Of a DNA stretch of 14,329 nucleotides, positions 1 through 5,885 are shown one piece after another (position 1 is the first letter of the stretch; every line of letters begins with the position of its first letter). The position numbers and the translations under genes were made by a program. The notes below the pieces were generated by a model. It saw only the letters and a program-made list of their open reading frames with translations, ran no database searches and was not told the DNA's origin. The DNA lies in the NCBI GenBank assembly GCA_018224505.1, contig JAGTVD010000402.1, positions 1 to 14,329 on the forward strand. Direction: 5' to 3'. This DNA is from Desulfatitalea sp. GTDB taxonomy: Bacteria; Desulfobacterota; Desulfobacteria; Desulfobacterales; Desulfosarcinaceae.

Positions 1-207
1 CCTGCACCCATCGCCGAAGATCTCTATCTGGCCCGGCGCCTGAGCCGCCTGGGCCGCATCGCCCTGGCGCCCGGTGCGGCCGTCACCTCGAGCCGCCGCT
101 GGCGCCGCATCGGCATTGTGCGCACCACCCTGATCAACACGCTCGTCGCTGCCGGATGTTTATTGGGCATCGATCCGGCGCGCCTGGCACATCTGTATGA
201 TCGATAA
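1..207 (+). CDS. C-terminal end of a TIGR04283-type family 2 glycosyltransferase (partial, 5' end outside window)
   Basis: An open frame runs in from the left edge (frame 1) and ends at TAA 205-207, leaving the last 68 residues. The tail has an ED near the start (residues 6-7 of the fragment), a RRL-RLGRI stretch, then AVTSSRRWRRIG and RTTLINTL, and ends LGIDPARLAHLYDR. This arrangement is what I recognise from the TIGR04283 group of GT-A glycosyltransferases ('rSAM/selenodomain-associated transferase 2'). There the ED precedes a conserved TS-RRW motif and a short hydrophobic helix near the C-terminus. Such enzymes are cytoplasmic or membrane-associated and transfer a sugar from a nucleotide-sugar; the acceptor is not settled for most members, though some sit in arsenosugar clusters. 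The sugar-binding N-terminal part is not in the window, so the family call rests on the tail only. The next gene is also a radical SAM enzyme but is separated by an AT-rich gap with its own likely promoter. Confidence 0.72.
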   Translation, partial: PAPIAEDLYLARRLSRLGRIALAPGAAVTSSRRWRRIGIVRTTLINTLVAAGCLLGIDPARLAHLYDR

Positions 208-222
208 ACCGCAATAGGTTTA
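205..222 (+). terminator. weak terminator-like hairpin at the glycosyltransferase stop codon
   Basis: TAAACC (205-210) pairs perfectly with GGTTTA (217-222) around a six-base loop, and the T-rich stretch CATTATATTTT follows. The stem is short and AT-rich and the T run is not immediate, so this is only a possible intrinsic terminator. Confidence 0.25.
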
Positions 223-233
223 CATTATATTTT

Positions 234-263
234 AGTCATCAATTTGAATAATCTGCCGATAAT
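234..263 (+). promoter_or_regulatory. candidate sigma-70 promoter for the radical SAM gene
   Basis: In the AT-rich gap (208-314), TAGTCA (234-239, four of six matches to TTGACA) is followed after 18 bases by GATAAT (258-263, five of six matches to TATAAT). Transcription would start around 270, leaving a leader of about 45 bases before the ATG at 315. The local drop in GC relative to the flanking genes supports a promoter region, but the -35 box is only moderate. Confidence 0.35.
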
Positions 264-314
264 ATATCATTAGAGATGGATCGGCTTGGGTATCCTGAGA
301 GGTGAAGGGCGCAA

Positions 315-1640
315 ATGGTCGCAAAACGCATCAATAGCGCGCATGGGTCTTCCAGTGCGTTGATTACCGCCGTGGTGGCCAATGCACGGGGGGAAATATT
401 CGACCTGGCCGGTTTTGCCGCAGTGGGCAGTGACGGGCCGCCGTTGTCGCCGCTGTCCACCGATCTGACCCGTCGGCTGCCCCATGGCAGCGAATTGATG
501 TTTCTGCCCGACCGGATACCCGCATTGTATGATATGCGCCGGGAATGCGTGGTCACACTTCCGGAAAACCCCTATGTGCCGGGTGAAGCCATTTATCCTG
601 TGGCGGCGTTCAACTCTCCGGGGTATGTGATCACCCACACGCCGGCTTATGCGGAACGGCCCGGGGCCGGACTGCTGCCTCTATTCAGTTATGGTGCCGT
701 GGGATGGCACCGGGGCCGGTTCCGTTCGGCTGTCTTGCAGGTGGATGACGAACCCCGGCAGGATCTGCGCCAGATGCCCCTGGATAAGATCAAGGTCGGG
801 GTTCAACGCATGCGTCGCACCCTGCCCGACAACCGATTGCGCGCCCACCTGGAAAAGTGTGCCCTGACCTATGGCTGCCCGGCCGGCAAGAATTTTTTCC
901 TGGGCCGTTACGAAGCCCCCTTGCCCACCTCACCCGCCTGCAACGCGCACTGCCTGGGATGCATCTCCCTGCAAACCGATCCGGCCCTGACCAGCAGCCA
1001 GGATCGCATCGCCTTCACCCCATCCCCTGATGAAATCGCGGCCGTGGCGTTGACCCACATCCGCCGCGTCAAGCAGGCAGTGGTCAGTTTCGGCCAGGGC
1101 TGCGAAGGGGACCCGCTGATGGTGGCCGACACGATTGTGGCGGCCATACGCGCCATACGCCGCCAGACCGACCAGGGCACCATCAACATGAATACAAACG
1201 GCAGCCTGCCGGACCGGATCATCCCGCTGATCGAGGCCGGCCTGGACAGCCTGCGCATCAGCCTCAACAGCGTCCGCGAACCCTGTTATACCGCCTATTT
1301 CCGTCCCAGCGGGTATGGCTTCGGCGACGTGGCCGCTACCATCGACACGGCTTTGGCCCACGGAGCGCACGTGGCAATCAACTATCTCAATTGTCCCGGA
1401 TTCACCGACACCCCGCAGGAGTGCGACGCCTTGCTGGCTTTCTTGAGCGCCCATCCCGTGCAGATGATCCAGTGGCGCAACCTCAATTACGACCCGCTGC
1501 GGTACCGTGAGCGGATGGCCGATGCAGCGCCCCAGGGTCCGGCCATGGGACTGGCACGCCTGTTGGATCAAGTGCGGCAGCGCTTTCCCCGATTGCGCCA
1601 CGGCTATTTTAACCCGCCCAAAGAGATTTACCGGAAATGA
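315..1640 (+). CDS. radical SAM family protein of unknown reaction
   Basis: The 441-residue product carries the radical SAM cluster motif CX3CX2C as C209-NAH-C213-LG-C216. Downstream are the usual barrel elements: FGQGCEGDPL (259-268, in the place of the GGE SAM-binding motif), NMNTNG (291-296) and SLRISLNS (312-319). The iron-sulfur motif is preceded by about 200 residues, an unusually long N-terminal extension that ends in a conserved-looking block with NFFLGRYEAPLPTSP (193-207). That block holds another cysteine pair, C182-X5-C188, which could bind a second metal centre; C263 lies in the SAM-binding loop. Family knowledge says such enzymes cleave S-adenosylmethionine to a 5'-deoxyadenosyl radical; the substrate here cannot be read from the sequence. 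The start ATG 315 has AGGTGA (299-304) at a suitable distance. The gene appears to be transcribed alone. The superfamily call is firm, the subfamily is not known to me. Confidence 0.88.
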   Translation: MVAKRINSAHGSSSALITAVVANARGEIFDLAGFAAVGSDGPPLSPLSTDLTRRLPHGSELMFLPDRIPALYDMRRECVVTLPENPYVPGEAIYPVAAFNSPGYVITHTPAYAERPGAGLLPLFSYGAVGWHRGRFRSAVLQVDDEPRQDLRQMPLDKIKVGVQRMRRTLPDNRLRAHLEKCALTYGCPAGKNFFLGRYEAPLPTSPACNAHCLGCISLQTDPALTSSQDRIAFTPSPDEIAAVALTHIRRVKQAVVSFGQGCEGDPLMVADTIVAAIRAIRRQTDQGTINMNTNGSLPDRIIPLIEAGLDSLRISLNSVREPCYTAYFRPSGYGFGDVAATIDTALAHGAHVAINYLNCPGFTDTPQECDALLAFLSAHPVQMIQWRNLNYDPLRYRERMADAAPQGPAMGLARLLDQVRQRFPRLRHGYFNPPKEIYRK

Positions 1641-1992
1641 TGCGGACAAAAATACCGGTTTCGCCGGTGCCGACACTTCGGAGAGGGGTAAACAAAAGAT
1701 TGATTCCGAACGTCCTTTCATTTATGAATAGGCTCCGTTTATCGGCACGATCACGCCCCGCCACAGGCTTCGAACCACTTTTCCAGTGCGGGACCGATCG
1801 CTTGCCGCAGGCACACAAAGGTCCGCATGAAGCCATTGCACACAATCGCTTACACTCGTTTTGGAACGACTCTGGATACAGGCGGTCATTGATACGCAGG
1901 ATGCGTGTCGTGACCGGCACAAGCACCCGGTGGCAATGGTTCAGCCATGCAACCGGCCCACATCGGACTGGATGGATATTGGAGGTACGGGT
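1641..1992. other. intergenic stretch of about 350 bases with no convincing gene
   Basis: Both strands hold only short open frames with odd arginine-, serine- and cysteine-rich translations and no ribosome binding site, so I call none. Small structures are visible: ACCGG-TTTCG-CCGGT just after the radical SAM stop (no T run, so not a clear terminator); GATACGCA-GGA-TGCGTGTC at about 1889-1907, an eight-pair hairpin with one G-T pair; and ACCGG with CCGGT about ten bases further on. The latter two may belong to the 5' leader of the gene at 1993. On the minus strand an open stretch ending at 1751 reads like a protein C-terminus (ALEKWFEACGGA) but is closed by an in-frame stop after 32 codons. 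Confidence 0.5.
1981..1985 (+). promoter_or_regulatory. ribosome binding site fixing the start at 1993
   Basis: GGAGG lies seven bases before ATG 1993. The same frame is open further upstream (to 1861), but those codons have no Shine-Dalgarno sequence and would put a non-signal-like extension in front of an obvious signal peptide. The start at 1993 is therefore preferred. Confidence 0.75.
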
Positions 1993-2391
1993 ATGAAAAG
2001 AATCGGATTTACACTGCTATTGGTTTTCGCCCTGACAATGGTGATCGGCGCACCGGCCGGCTGGGCCAAGGAAACCGCCTACGGCTACATGATCGCCTAT
2101 TCCCCCCGGGACCAGGTGGTTTATCACACGCCGATCATTACCCAGCAATCACCCGGTGTCAGCAGCAGTGATGAAGAATTTTTCATGCAGACCAGCGCGG
2201 TCTTGCAGTTGGAATCGGCTTTTCAGAAACACCTGGAACAGAGCTATAAAATCAGAAGCAGGAACTTCACCGTCAGCGCGCGGGTGGCCTATAAGTCGGA
2301 GGAGATCGCCCGCAGCCATTTCAACGAAGAGGGCGGCACCTTCCGCTTCCGGGGGTTTCGGCTTATTGAGGTGGCGGACTTCAAGCCTTGA
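1993..2391 (+). CDS. small exported protein of unknown function
   Basis: The product has 132 residues. Its N-terminus is a textbook signal peptide: MKR, a hydrophobic core from residue 4 to about 19, then a small-residue cleavage site near AGWA-K (about residue 25). There is no lipobox cysteine, so the mature protein of about 107 residues is probably periplasmic or secreted. The mature part is charged and polar, with an EEFFMQTSAVLQLESAFQKHLEQ stretch around the middle that looks helical and a C-terminal FRFRGFRLIEV segment that looks like beta strand; I recognise no family. GGAGG at 1981-1985 supports the start. Its 3' end overlaps the convergent HAD gene by 11 bases. A predicted exported protein downstream of a long untranslated stretch suggests it is a single-gene unit. 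Confidence 0.7.
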   Translation: MKRIGFTLLLVFALTMVIGAPAGWAKETAYGYMIAYSPRDQVVYHTPIITQQSPGVSSSDEEFFMQTSAVLQLESAFQKHLEQSYKIRSRNFTVSARVAYKSEEIARSHFNEEGGTFRFRGFRLIEVADFKP

Positions 2392-3127
2392 GGATGATTT
2401 CTAACAATTCTCTGTAATCGAAGCGCATTTCCTGTTCCAGCACCCGGGCTTCACCCGCCTGGTAGATGTGGCCAAAGTGGTGATGCAGGTCGATTGTGCG
2501 CTCATGGCAATAGCGGGTGAGGGAGGGTTTGACCATACACCCGATGAGGCGGGCGCCTACCCCGGCGCCCCACTCGAAGTGAGGGCCGTCCCCGCCGCTA
2601 TCACCCATCACCACTATCTTTGCACCTGGAATCCCGAAACGTTTGGCCACAGCCGCGCTGTTGGTCGCCTTATCGGCAATCTCGCGCAAGGCATGATATT
2701 CAAAAGGATCAGGACCCTGCCCCTCGAAACGCACCATGGGGTGCGCTGACAGGGCCGGCAAAGGCGGCAACAGCCCCTTGGCGACCACCCGCTGGAAATA
2801 ACCGATCATGCCCGTCGTGTTGATCATGAACAGGATACCCCGATCCAGGCAGTCGGCGATCAGTTCCGGAACCCCCGGATAGGTGGCAAAGGCATGATCC
2901 AAATAGCTGTCCATTTGCGCAACCGTGATCGGTGCGGGCAGCAGCTCGCCCACCCTTTGCAGGGCGGTGCCCAGCGAGATGGCGTTGCCGGTGTATTGCC
3001 GGAAGATGGTATCGATGGCCGGCCGCAGCTCAGGATGGTGAAAGCCGATCACATCGAAAGGGCCGCTGGGAGAGAGACACTCGCTCCAGTCGGAAGTGAC
3101 CATGGCGGTATAGCGGGATTGATTCAT
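2381..3127 (-). CDS. HAD-like hydrolase with an atypical motif I
   Basis: The 248-residue protein shows the haloacid dehalogenase motifs in order. Motif I is MVTSDWSECLSP (D13 as the likely nucleophile). Motif II is FMINTTG (T104 or T105). A lysine candidate for motif III is ADKATN (K153). Motif IV is VVMGDSGGDGPHFEWGA, with D176 and D180 as the Mg2+ ligands. About 85 residues between motifs I and II, mostly helical, form a cap of the C1 position. Most HAD phosphatases have DxD in motif I; here the second position is serine (D13-W-S15), which normally removes the general acid-base aspartate and may change the chemistry. The substrate is unknown and the protein looks cytoplasmic. ATG at 3127-3125 has only a weak purine-rich ribosome binding site (GAAAAAGA); the next in-frame ATG (residue 9) has none. 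The gene is divergent from mgtE and convergent with the small exported protein. Confidence 0.72.
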   Translation of the reverse strand: MNQSRYTAMVTSDWSECLSPSGPFDVIGFHHPELRPAIDTIFRQYTGNAISLGTALQRVGELLPAPITVAQMDSYLDHAFATYPGVPELIADCLDRGILFMINTTGMIGYFQRVVAKGLLPPLPALSAHPMVRFEGQGPDPFEYHALREIADKATNSAAVAKRFGIPGAKIVVMGDSGGDGPHFEWGAGVGARLIGCMVKPSLTRYCHERTIDLHHHFGHIYQAGEARVLEQEMRFDYRELLEIILKA

Positions 3128-3255
3128 TCTTTTTCAGCTATCCGGTTTTTAAGGTTGCGGTTTGATGTCACGGAATCCCATATTGGATAGCATAAATGCA
3201 CTCAAAACCAAAGCTCCGCTACCGGGTTCAATTCTCATTTCTCTTGATTTTTCCA

Positions 3256-3287
3256 GCCCATTGCATTAGGTACCCGCAGCAATGGGC
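3256..3287. repeat. perfect 9-bp inverted repeat, GCCCATTGC / GCAATGGGC
   Basis: GCCCATTGC (3256-3264) and GCAATGGGC (3279-3287) are exact reverse complements separated by 14 bases. Neither side is followed by a T run on its own strand, so it does not look like an intrinsic terminator. Its place between two divergent genes fits an operator for a dimeric regulator, or the first stem of a longer mgtE leader RNA. Confidence 0.55.
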
Positions 3288-3377
3288 AGAACAACGCCAT
3301 TTGGATGACCGGGGCCGGCAGGGCCGCCCTCGAATTCATCGTACACTTTAAGAGGACCCCGATGGACGAAAAGGACG

Positions 3378-3531
3378 CTGGTGGAAGTTGCGATTCGCAA
3401 CCTCCTAGTCAGAGCACACAATTTCGGATACCCGCCGTTCGGCCTCGAAGCAGGACCGCCTCCGTGCCGCGCACTAAGATGCGCGTGCACTAAAGCGCCA
3501 TCCTGAACGTCCTGCCGGGCCAACGGCCCGG
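3378..3531 (+). promoter_or_regulatory. candidate structured 5' leader of mgtE (three stem-loops)
   Basis: Three hairpins lie in a row before mgtE. (1) 3378-3412: GTTGCG (3387-3392) with CGCAAC (3396-3401) around a 3-base ATT loop. It extends outwards through GGA/TCC and CTGG/TCAG-type pairs with one mismatch and a two-base bulge, giving about 14 pairs. (2) 3464-3490: GTGC-CGCGCA pairs with TGCGCG-T-GCAC around the loop CTAAGA, ten pairs with one bulged T. (3) 3515-3531: CCGGGCC with GGCCCGG around AAC, seven GC pairs, ending ten bases before the AAGGAGG ribosome binding site. MgtE genes in many bacteria are controlled by Mg2+-sensing leaders (M-box), but the M-box core is not recognisable here. 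A regulatory role is inferred from structure and position only. Confidence 0.42.
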
Positions 3532-3541
3532 ACAAGGCGTT

Positions 3542-3548
3542 AAGGAGG
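3542..3548 (+). promoter_or_regulatory. mgtE ribosome binding site
   Basis: AAGGAGG, a near-perfect Shine-Dalgarno sequence, sits six bases before ATG 3555. It lies ten bases after the third leader hairpin, so leader refolding could affect its access. Confidence 0.7.
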
Positions 3549-3554
3549 CGCACC

Positions 3555-4916
3555 ATGACCCACGCGCTCAATCTCAGCCAACTGTTAAACACCGCCGATG
3601 CACAAGCCCGCAAGGCAGAGATCGACACATTACGCAACCTGCACCCCTCGGACATCGCCGAAGCGTTGGAAGAGAGCCAGGCACTTCCTACTCAAGTCGT
3701 TGAAATTCTATTGGAAGTGGGCAATCACAAGGCAGTGGATGCCTTTGCGCAGCTCTCCATTGAAACGCAGGAGGATTGCCTGGAGGCCGGCAATGCCCAG
3801 ACCATGCTGCGTTTTGTGGAAAACATGGAGCCGGACGACCGCGTGGATCTGCTCAAGGCCGTGGATGACGAAGTGCGCGAGGACATCATGCCCCTCATCG
3901 CCCAGGCCGAACGCAATGCAATCCGCAAATTGTGGCAATATGCGGAAGGTACGGCCGGGGCCGTGATGACCACGGAATATGCCATGCTGTCGAAGGATCT
4001 GACGGTCGCCGAAGCCCTGGCCCAATTACGGTTGCAAGCCCCCAACAAGGAGACCATCTACTACATCTATATCGCCGACCAACTGCGTCGGTTGATCGGC
4101 ACCATATCCCTGCGCGACCTGATCATGTCCAAACCGCACGCCAGCCTGGCACGCATCATGGAGACCAACCTCATCAGCGTTCCCCATGACATGGACATCG
4201 AGGAGGTGGCGACCGTTTTTTCCAAATACGACCTGTTGGCCGTACCGGTGGTGGACAAGGAGAACCGGTTGTTGGGCATCATCACCGTGGACGATGTTCT
4301 CGATATCATGGAGGCCGAAAGCACCGAGGACTTCCAGCGTATTTCGGCGGTGGTCCCTTTTGATGAGGAGTACTTCAGACGACCGTTTCCCCGTCTGTTC
4401 TGGAGCCGGTTCATCTGGCTGGCGGTGCTGCTTTTCACATCCCTGATCTCCACTACCATCATGGAGGCCAACCAGGAGGCCCTGCACCAGATGATCGCTT
4501 TGTCCTTTTTTATTCCCATGGTCATGGGCACCTGCGGCAACGCCGGCACCCAATCGGCCACCATGATCGTACGCGGCATGGCCCTGGGGGAGATCGAAAT
4601 CAAGGACCTGGGGCGTGTTTTCCGCCGCGAACTGCTCATGGGCCTGGCCCTGGGCGCCGCGCTAGGCCTGTTCGCCTACTTTCGCGTGTTTCTCCAGGAC
4701 CACCATGTGTTGCTCGGGTTCATCGTCGCCAGTGCCCTGGTGGCGACGCTGCTCACCGCCAACCTCATCGGGGCCATGCTGCCGCTGATTCTCAAAAAGA
4801 TCAAACTGGACCCGGCTTTGACCGCCGGCCCCTTCATCGCCACCATCATCGATGCGGTGGGGATCGCCATTTACTTTAAGATCGCCTTGCTGCTGATGGG
4901 AACGTTCCAGGGGTAA
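3555..4916 (+). CDS. mgtE: magnesium transporter/channel MgtE
   Basis: The 453-residue product matches the full length and order of MgtE. The N-terminal helical superhelix domain (about 1-130) contains the LHPSDIAEALEE repeat unit and a second, degenerate one near MEPDDRVDLL. Two CBS domains follow (about 137-260), starting AGAVMTTEY and RIMETNLISV, with ITVDDVLDIM at the end of the second. A plug/connecting helix precedes the five-helix membrane domain (about 284-450). The membrane domain has GTCGNAGTQSATMIVRG (325-341) and the pore signature DPALTAGPFIATIIDAVG (419-436), including the aspartate (D433) that corresponds to the Mg2+-binding pore residue of the Thermus protein. MgtE is a homodimeric inner-membrane Mg2+ channel that closes when cytoplasmic Mg2+ is high through its N and CBS domains. 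It starts a tight gene run, 20 bases before prmA, and is preceded by a structured leader. Confidence 0.96.
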   Translation: MTHALNLSQLLNTADAQARKAEIDTLRNLHPSDIAEALEESQALPTQVVEILLEVGNHKAVDAFAQLSIETQEDCLEAGNAQTMLRFVENMEPDDRVDLLKAVDDEVREDIMPLIAQAERNAIRKLWQYAEGTAGAVMTTEYAMLSKDLTVAEALAQLRLQAPNKETIYYIYIADQLRRLIGTISLRDLIMSKPHASLARIMETNLISVPHDMDIEEVATVFSKYDLLAVPVVDKENRLLGIITVDDVLDIMEAESTEDFQRISAVVPFDEEYFRRPFPRLFWSRFIWLAVLLFTSLISTTIMEANQEALHQMIALSFFIPMVMGTCGNAGTQSATMIVRGMALGEIEIKDLGRVFRRELLMGLALGAALGLFAYFRVFLQDHHVLLGFIVASALVATLLTANLIGAMLPLILKKIKLDPALTAGPFIATIIDAVGIAIYFKIALLLMGTFQG

Positions 4917-4920
4917 TCCG

Positions 4921-4928
4921 AAAAGGAG
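4921..4928 (+). promoter_or_regulatory. ribosome binding site selecting the GTG start of prmA
   Basis: AAAAGGAG lies eight bases before GTG 4937. The ATG at 4932 is in another frame and does not encode a PrmA N-terminus, so the GTG is the start. Confidence 0.65.
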
Positions 4929-4936
4929 TCGATGCC

Positions 4937-5860
4937 GTGCACTGGATCGCTGCCAAAGTGACCTTTGAAAGCCGTGAACCCGCCTTGGCCGCCGAACTGG
5001 TCGCGGACCTGTTCGACACCCTGGGCATCAGCGGGGTGGTGGTGGACGACCCCCTCCTCGAGCCCATCGAAGGCTGGGGTGCCGACGCGGTTCCCCGGCC
5101 CACCCGCCCGGCGGTCACCGGCTATCTGCCGGGGGATCATCGCTGCCAACGGCTGCGCAATGAACTGGAAAAGGGTCTGGCCGCCCTGGCCACGCGCCAC
5201 CCGCTGCAATATGCCATCGATTACCAACAACTGGACGAACAGACGTGGGCCGAATCGTGGAAGGCCTTTTTCCACCCCCAGTCCATCACCGCCCATCTGG
5301 TGGTCAAACCCACCTGGTGCGACTATGCGCCCCGACCGGGCGAACAGGTGATCGAAATCGACCCCGGCATGGCATTCGGTACCGGCACCCACCCCACCAC
5401 CGTTTTGTGCGTACAACTCCTGGAAAAACGGTGCCGGCCCGGCCAGACAGTGCTCGACGTGGGCACCGGCTCGGGCATCCTGCTCATCGCCGCCGCCAAA
5501 TTGGGCGCGCACCGGCTGGTTGGTGTGGACAACGACCCCATGGCGCTCACGGTGGCCCGCAACAACCTGCTCCAAAACGGCCTCTCCACCGACCGTTTCA
5601 TCCTGACCTGCGGCCACCTGATCGCCCCTGTCGCCGGTCCCTGCGGCCTGGTGGTGGCCAATATCCTGGCTGACGTGATTATCGAACTGCTGGACACCCT
5701 CCACACCGTCCTTGCCCCCGGAGGCTGCTTCATCTGCTCGGGAATCCTCCGCGACCAAACCGGATTCGTCACCCGCAAAATGACCGATTGCGACATCGCC
5801 GTCGACGAGGTCCTGGAATTGGAAGAGTGGGTCGCCATATCGGGTCGTTTCAACCCTTAA
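4937..5860 (+). CDS. prmA: ribosomal protein L11 methyltransferase PrmA
   Basis: The 307-residue protein has the two-domain layout of PrmA. The N-terminal substrate-recognition domain (about 1-90) includes AAELVADLFDTLGISGVVVDD, typical of the family. The C-terminal class I SAM-dependent methyltransferase domain has the family signature EIDPGMAFGTGTHPTT (140-155), motif I VLDVGTGSGILLIAAAKLGA (172-191), VGVDNDPMA binding the SAM ribose (195-203), and VVANILADVI (239-248), the N-[IL] post-motif characteristic of PrmA. The reaction is methylation of amino groups of ribosomal protein L11 in the cytoplasm; the enzyme is usually dispensable. It uses a GTG start with AAAAGGAG upstream. It lies 20 bases after mgtE and 25 bases before the permease gene, so co-transcription is likely though no functional link is obvious. 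Confidence 0.95.
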   Translation: MHWIAAKVTFESREPALAAELVADLFDTLGISGVVVDDPLLEPIEGWGADAVPRPTRPAVTGYLPGDHRCQRLRNELEKGLAALATRHPLQYAIDYQQLDEQTWAESWKAFFHPQSITAHLVVKPTWCDYAPRPGEQVIEIDPGMAFGTGTHPTTVLCVQLLEKRCRPGQTVLDVGTGSGILLIAAAKLGAHRLVGVDNDPMALTVARNNLLQNGLSTDRFILTCGHLIAPVAGPCGLVVANILADVIIELLDTLHTVLAPGGCFICSGILRDQTGFVTRKMTDCDIAVDEVLELEEWVAISGRFNP

Positions 5861-5885
5861 CACCATCTTTTATTTCGAGGCCCCC

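Larger units (their letters stand above)
3128..3554. other. 427-base non-coding region between a HAD gene and mgtE
   Basis: The half next to the HAD gene (3128-3260) is AT-richer and should hold the promoter for that minus-strand gene. The best pair I see on the minus strand is TTGAGT (plus 3200-3205) with TATGGG (plus 3177-3182) at 17 bases, which is weak. A perfect 9-bp inverted repeat follows (3256-3287), and then GC-rich sequence with strong stem-loops up to the mgtE start. The short open frames here (for example 3305-3493 plus, or the minus frame running into mgtE) have no ribosome binding site and no protein-like composition. Confidence 0.55.

Noticed and set aside
1765..1785. A tRNA T-arm-like word (CTTCGAACC)
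   Set aside because: No acceptor stem, D-arm or anticodon arm can be assembled around it on either strand.
1637..1996. A 119-codon plus-strand frame between the radical SAM gene and the exported protein gene
   Set aside because: It overlaps the radical SAM stop, lacks a ribosome binding site, has a random, Arg-rich composition, and ends inside the start of the next gene.
3128..3554. Canonical M-box (ykoK) Mg2+ riboswitch
   Set aside because: The conserved GGTGAGGCTCCT-type core and the spacing of the other conserved words are missing; only short chance-level matches are seen. A covariance search would decide.
4871..5866. A 331-codon open frame on the minus strand opposite prmA
   Set aside because: PrmA on the plus strand has all family motifs; the antisense translation is low-complexity Gly, Gln, His and Asp-rich sequence with no motif.
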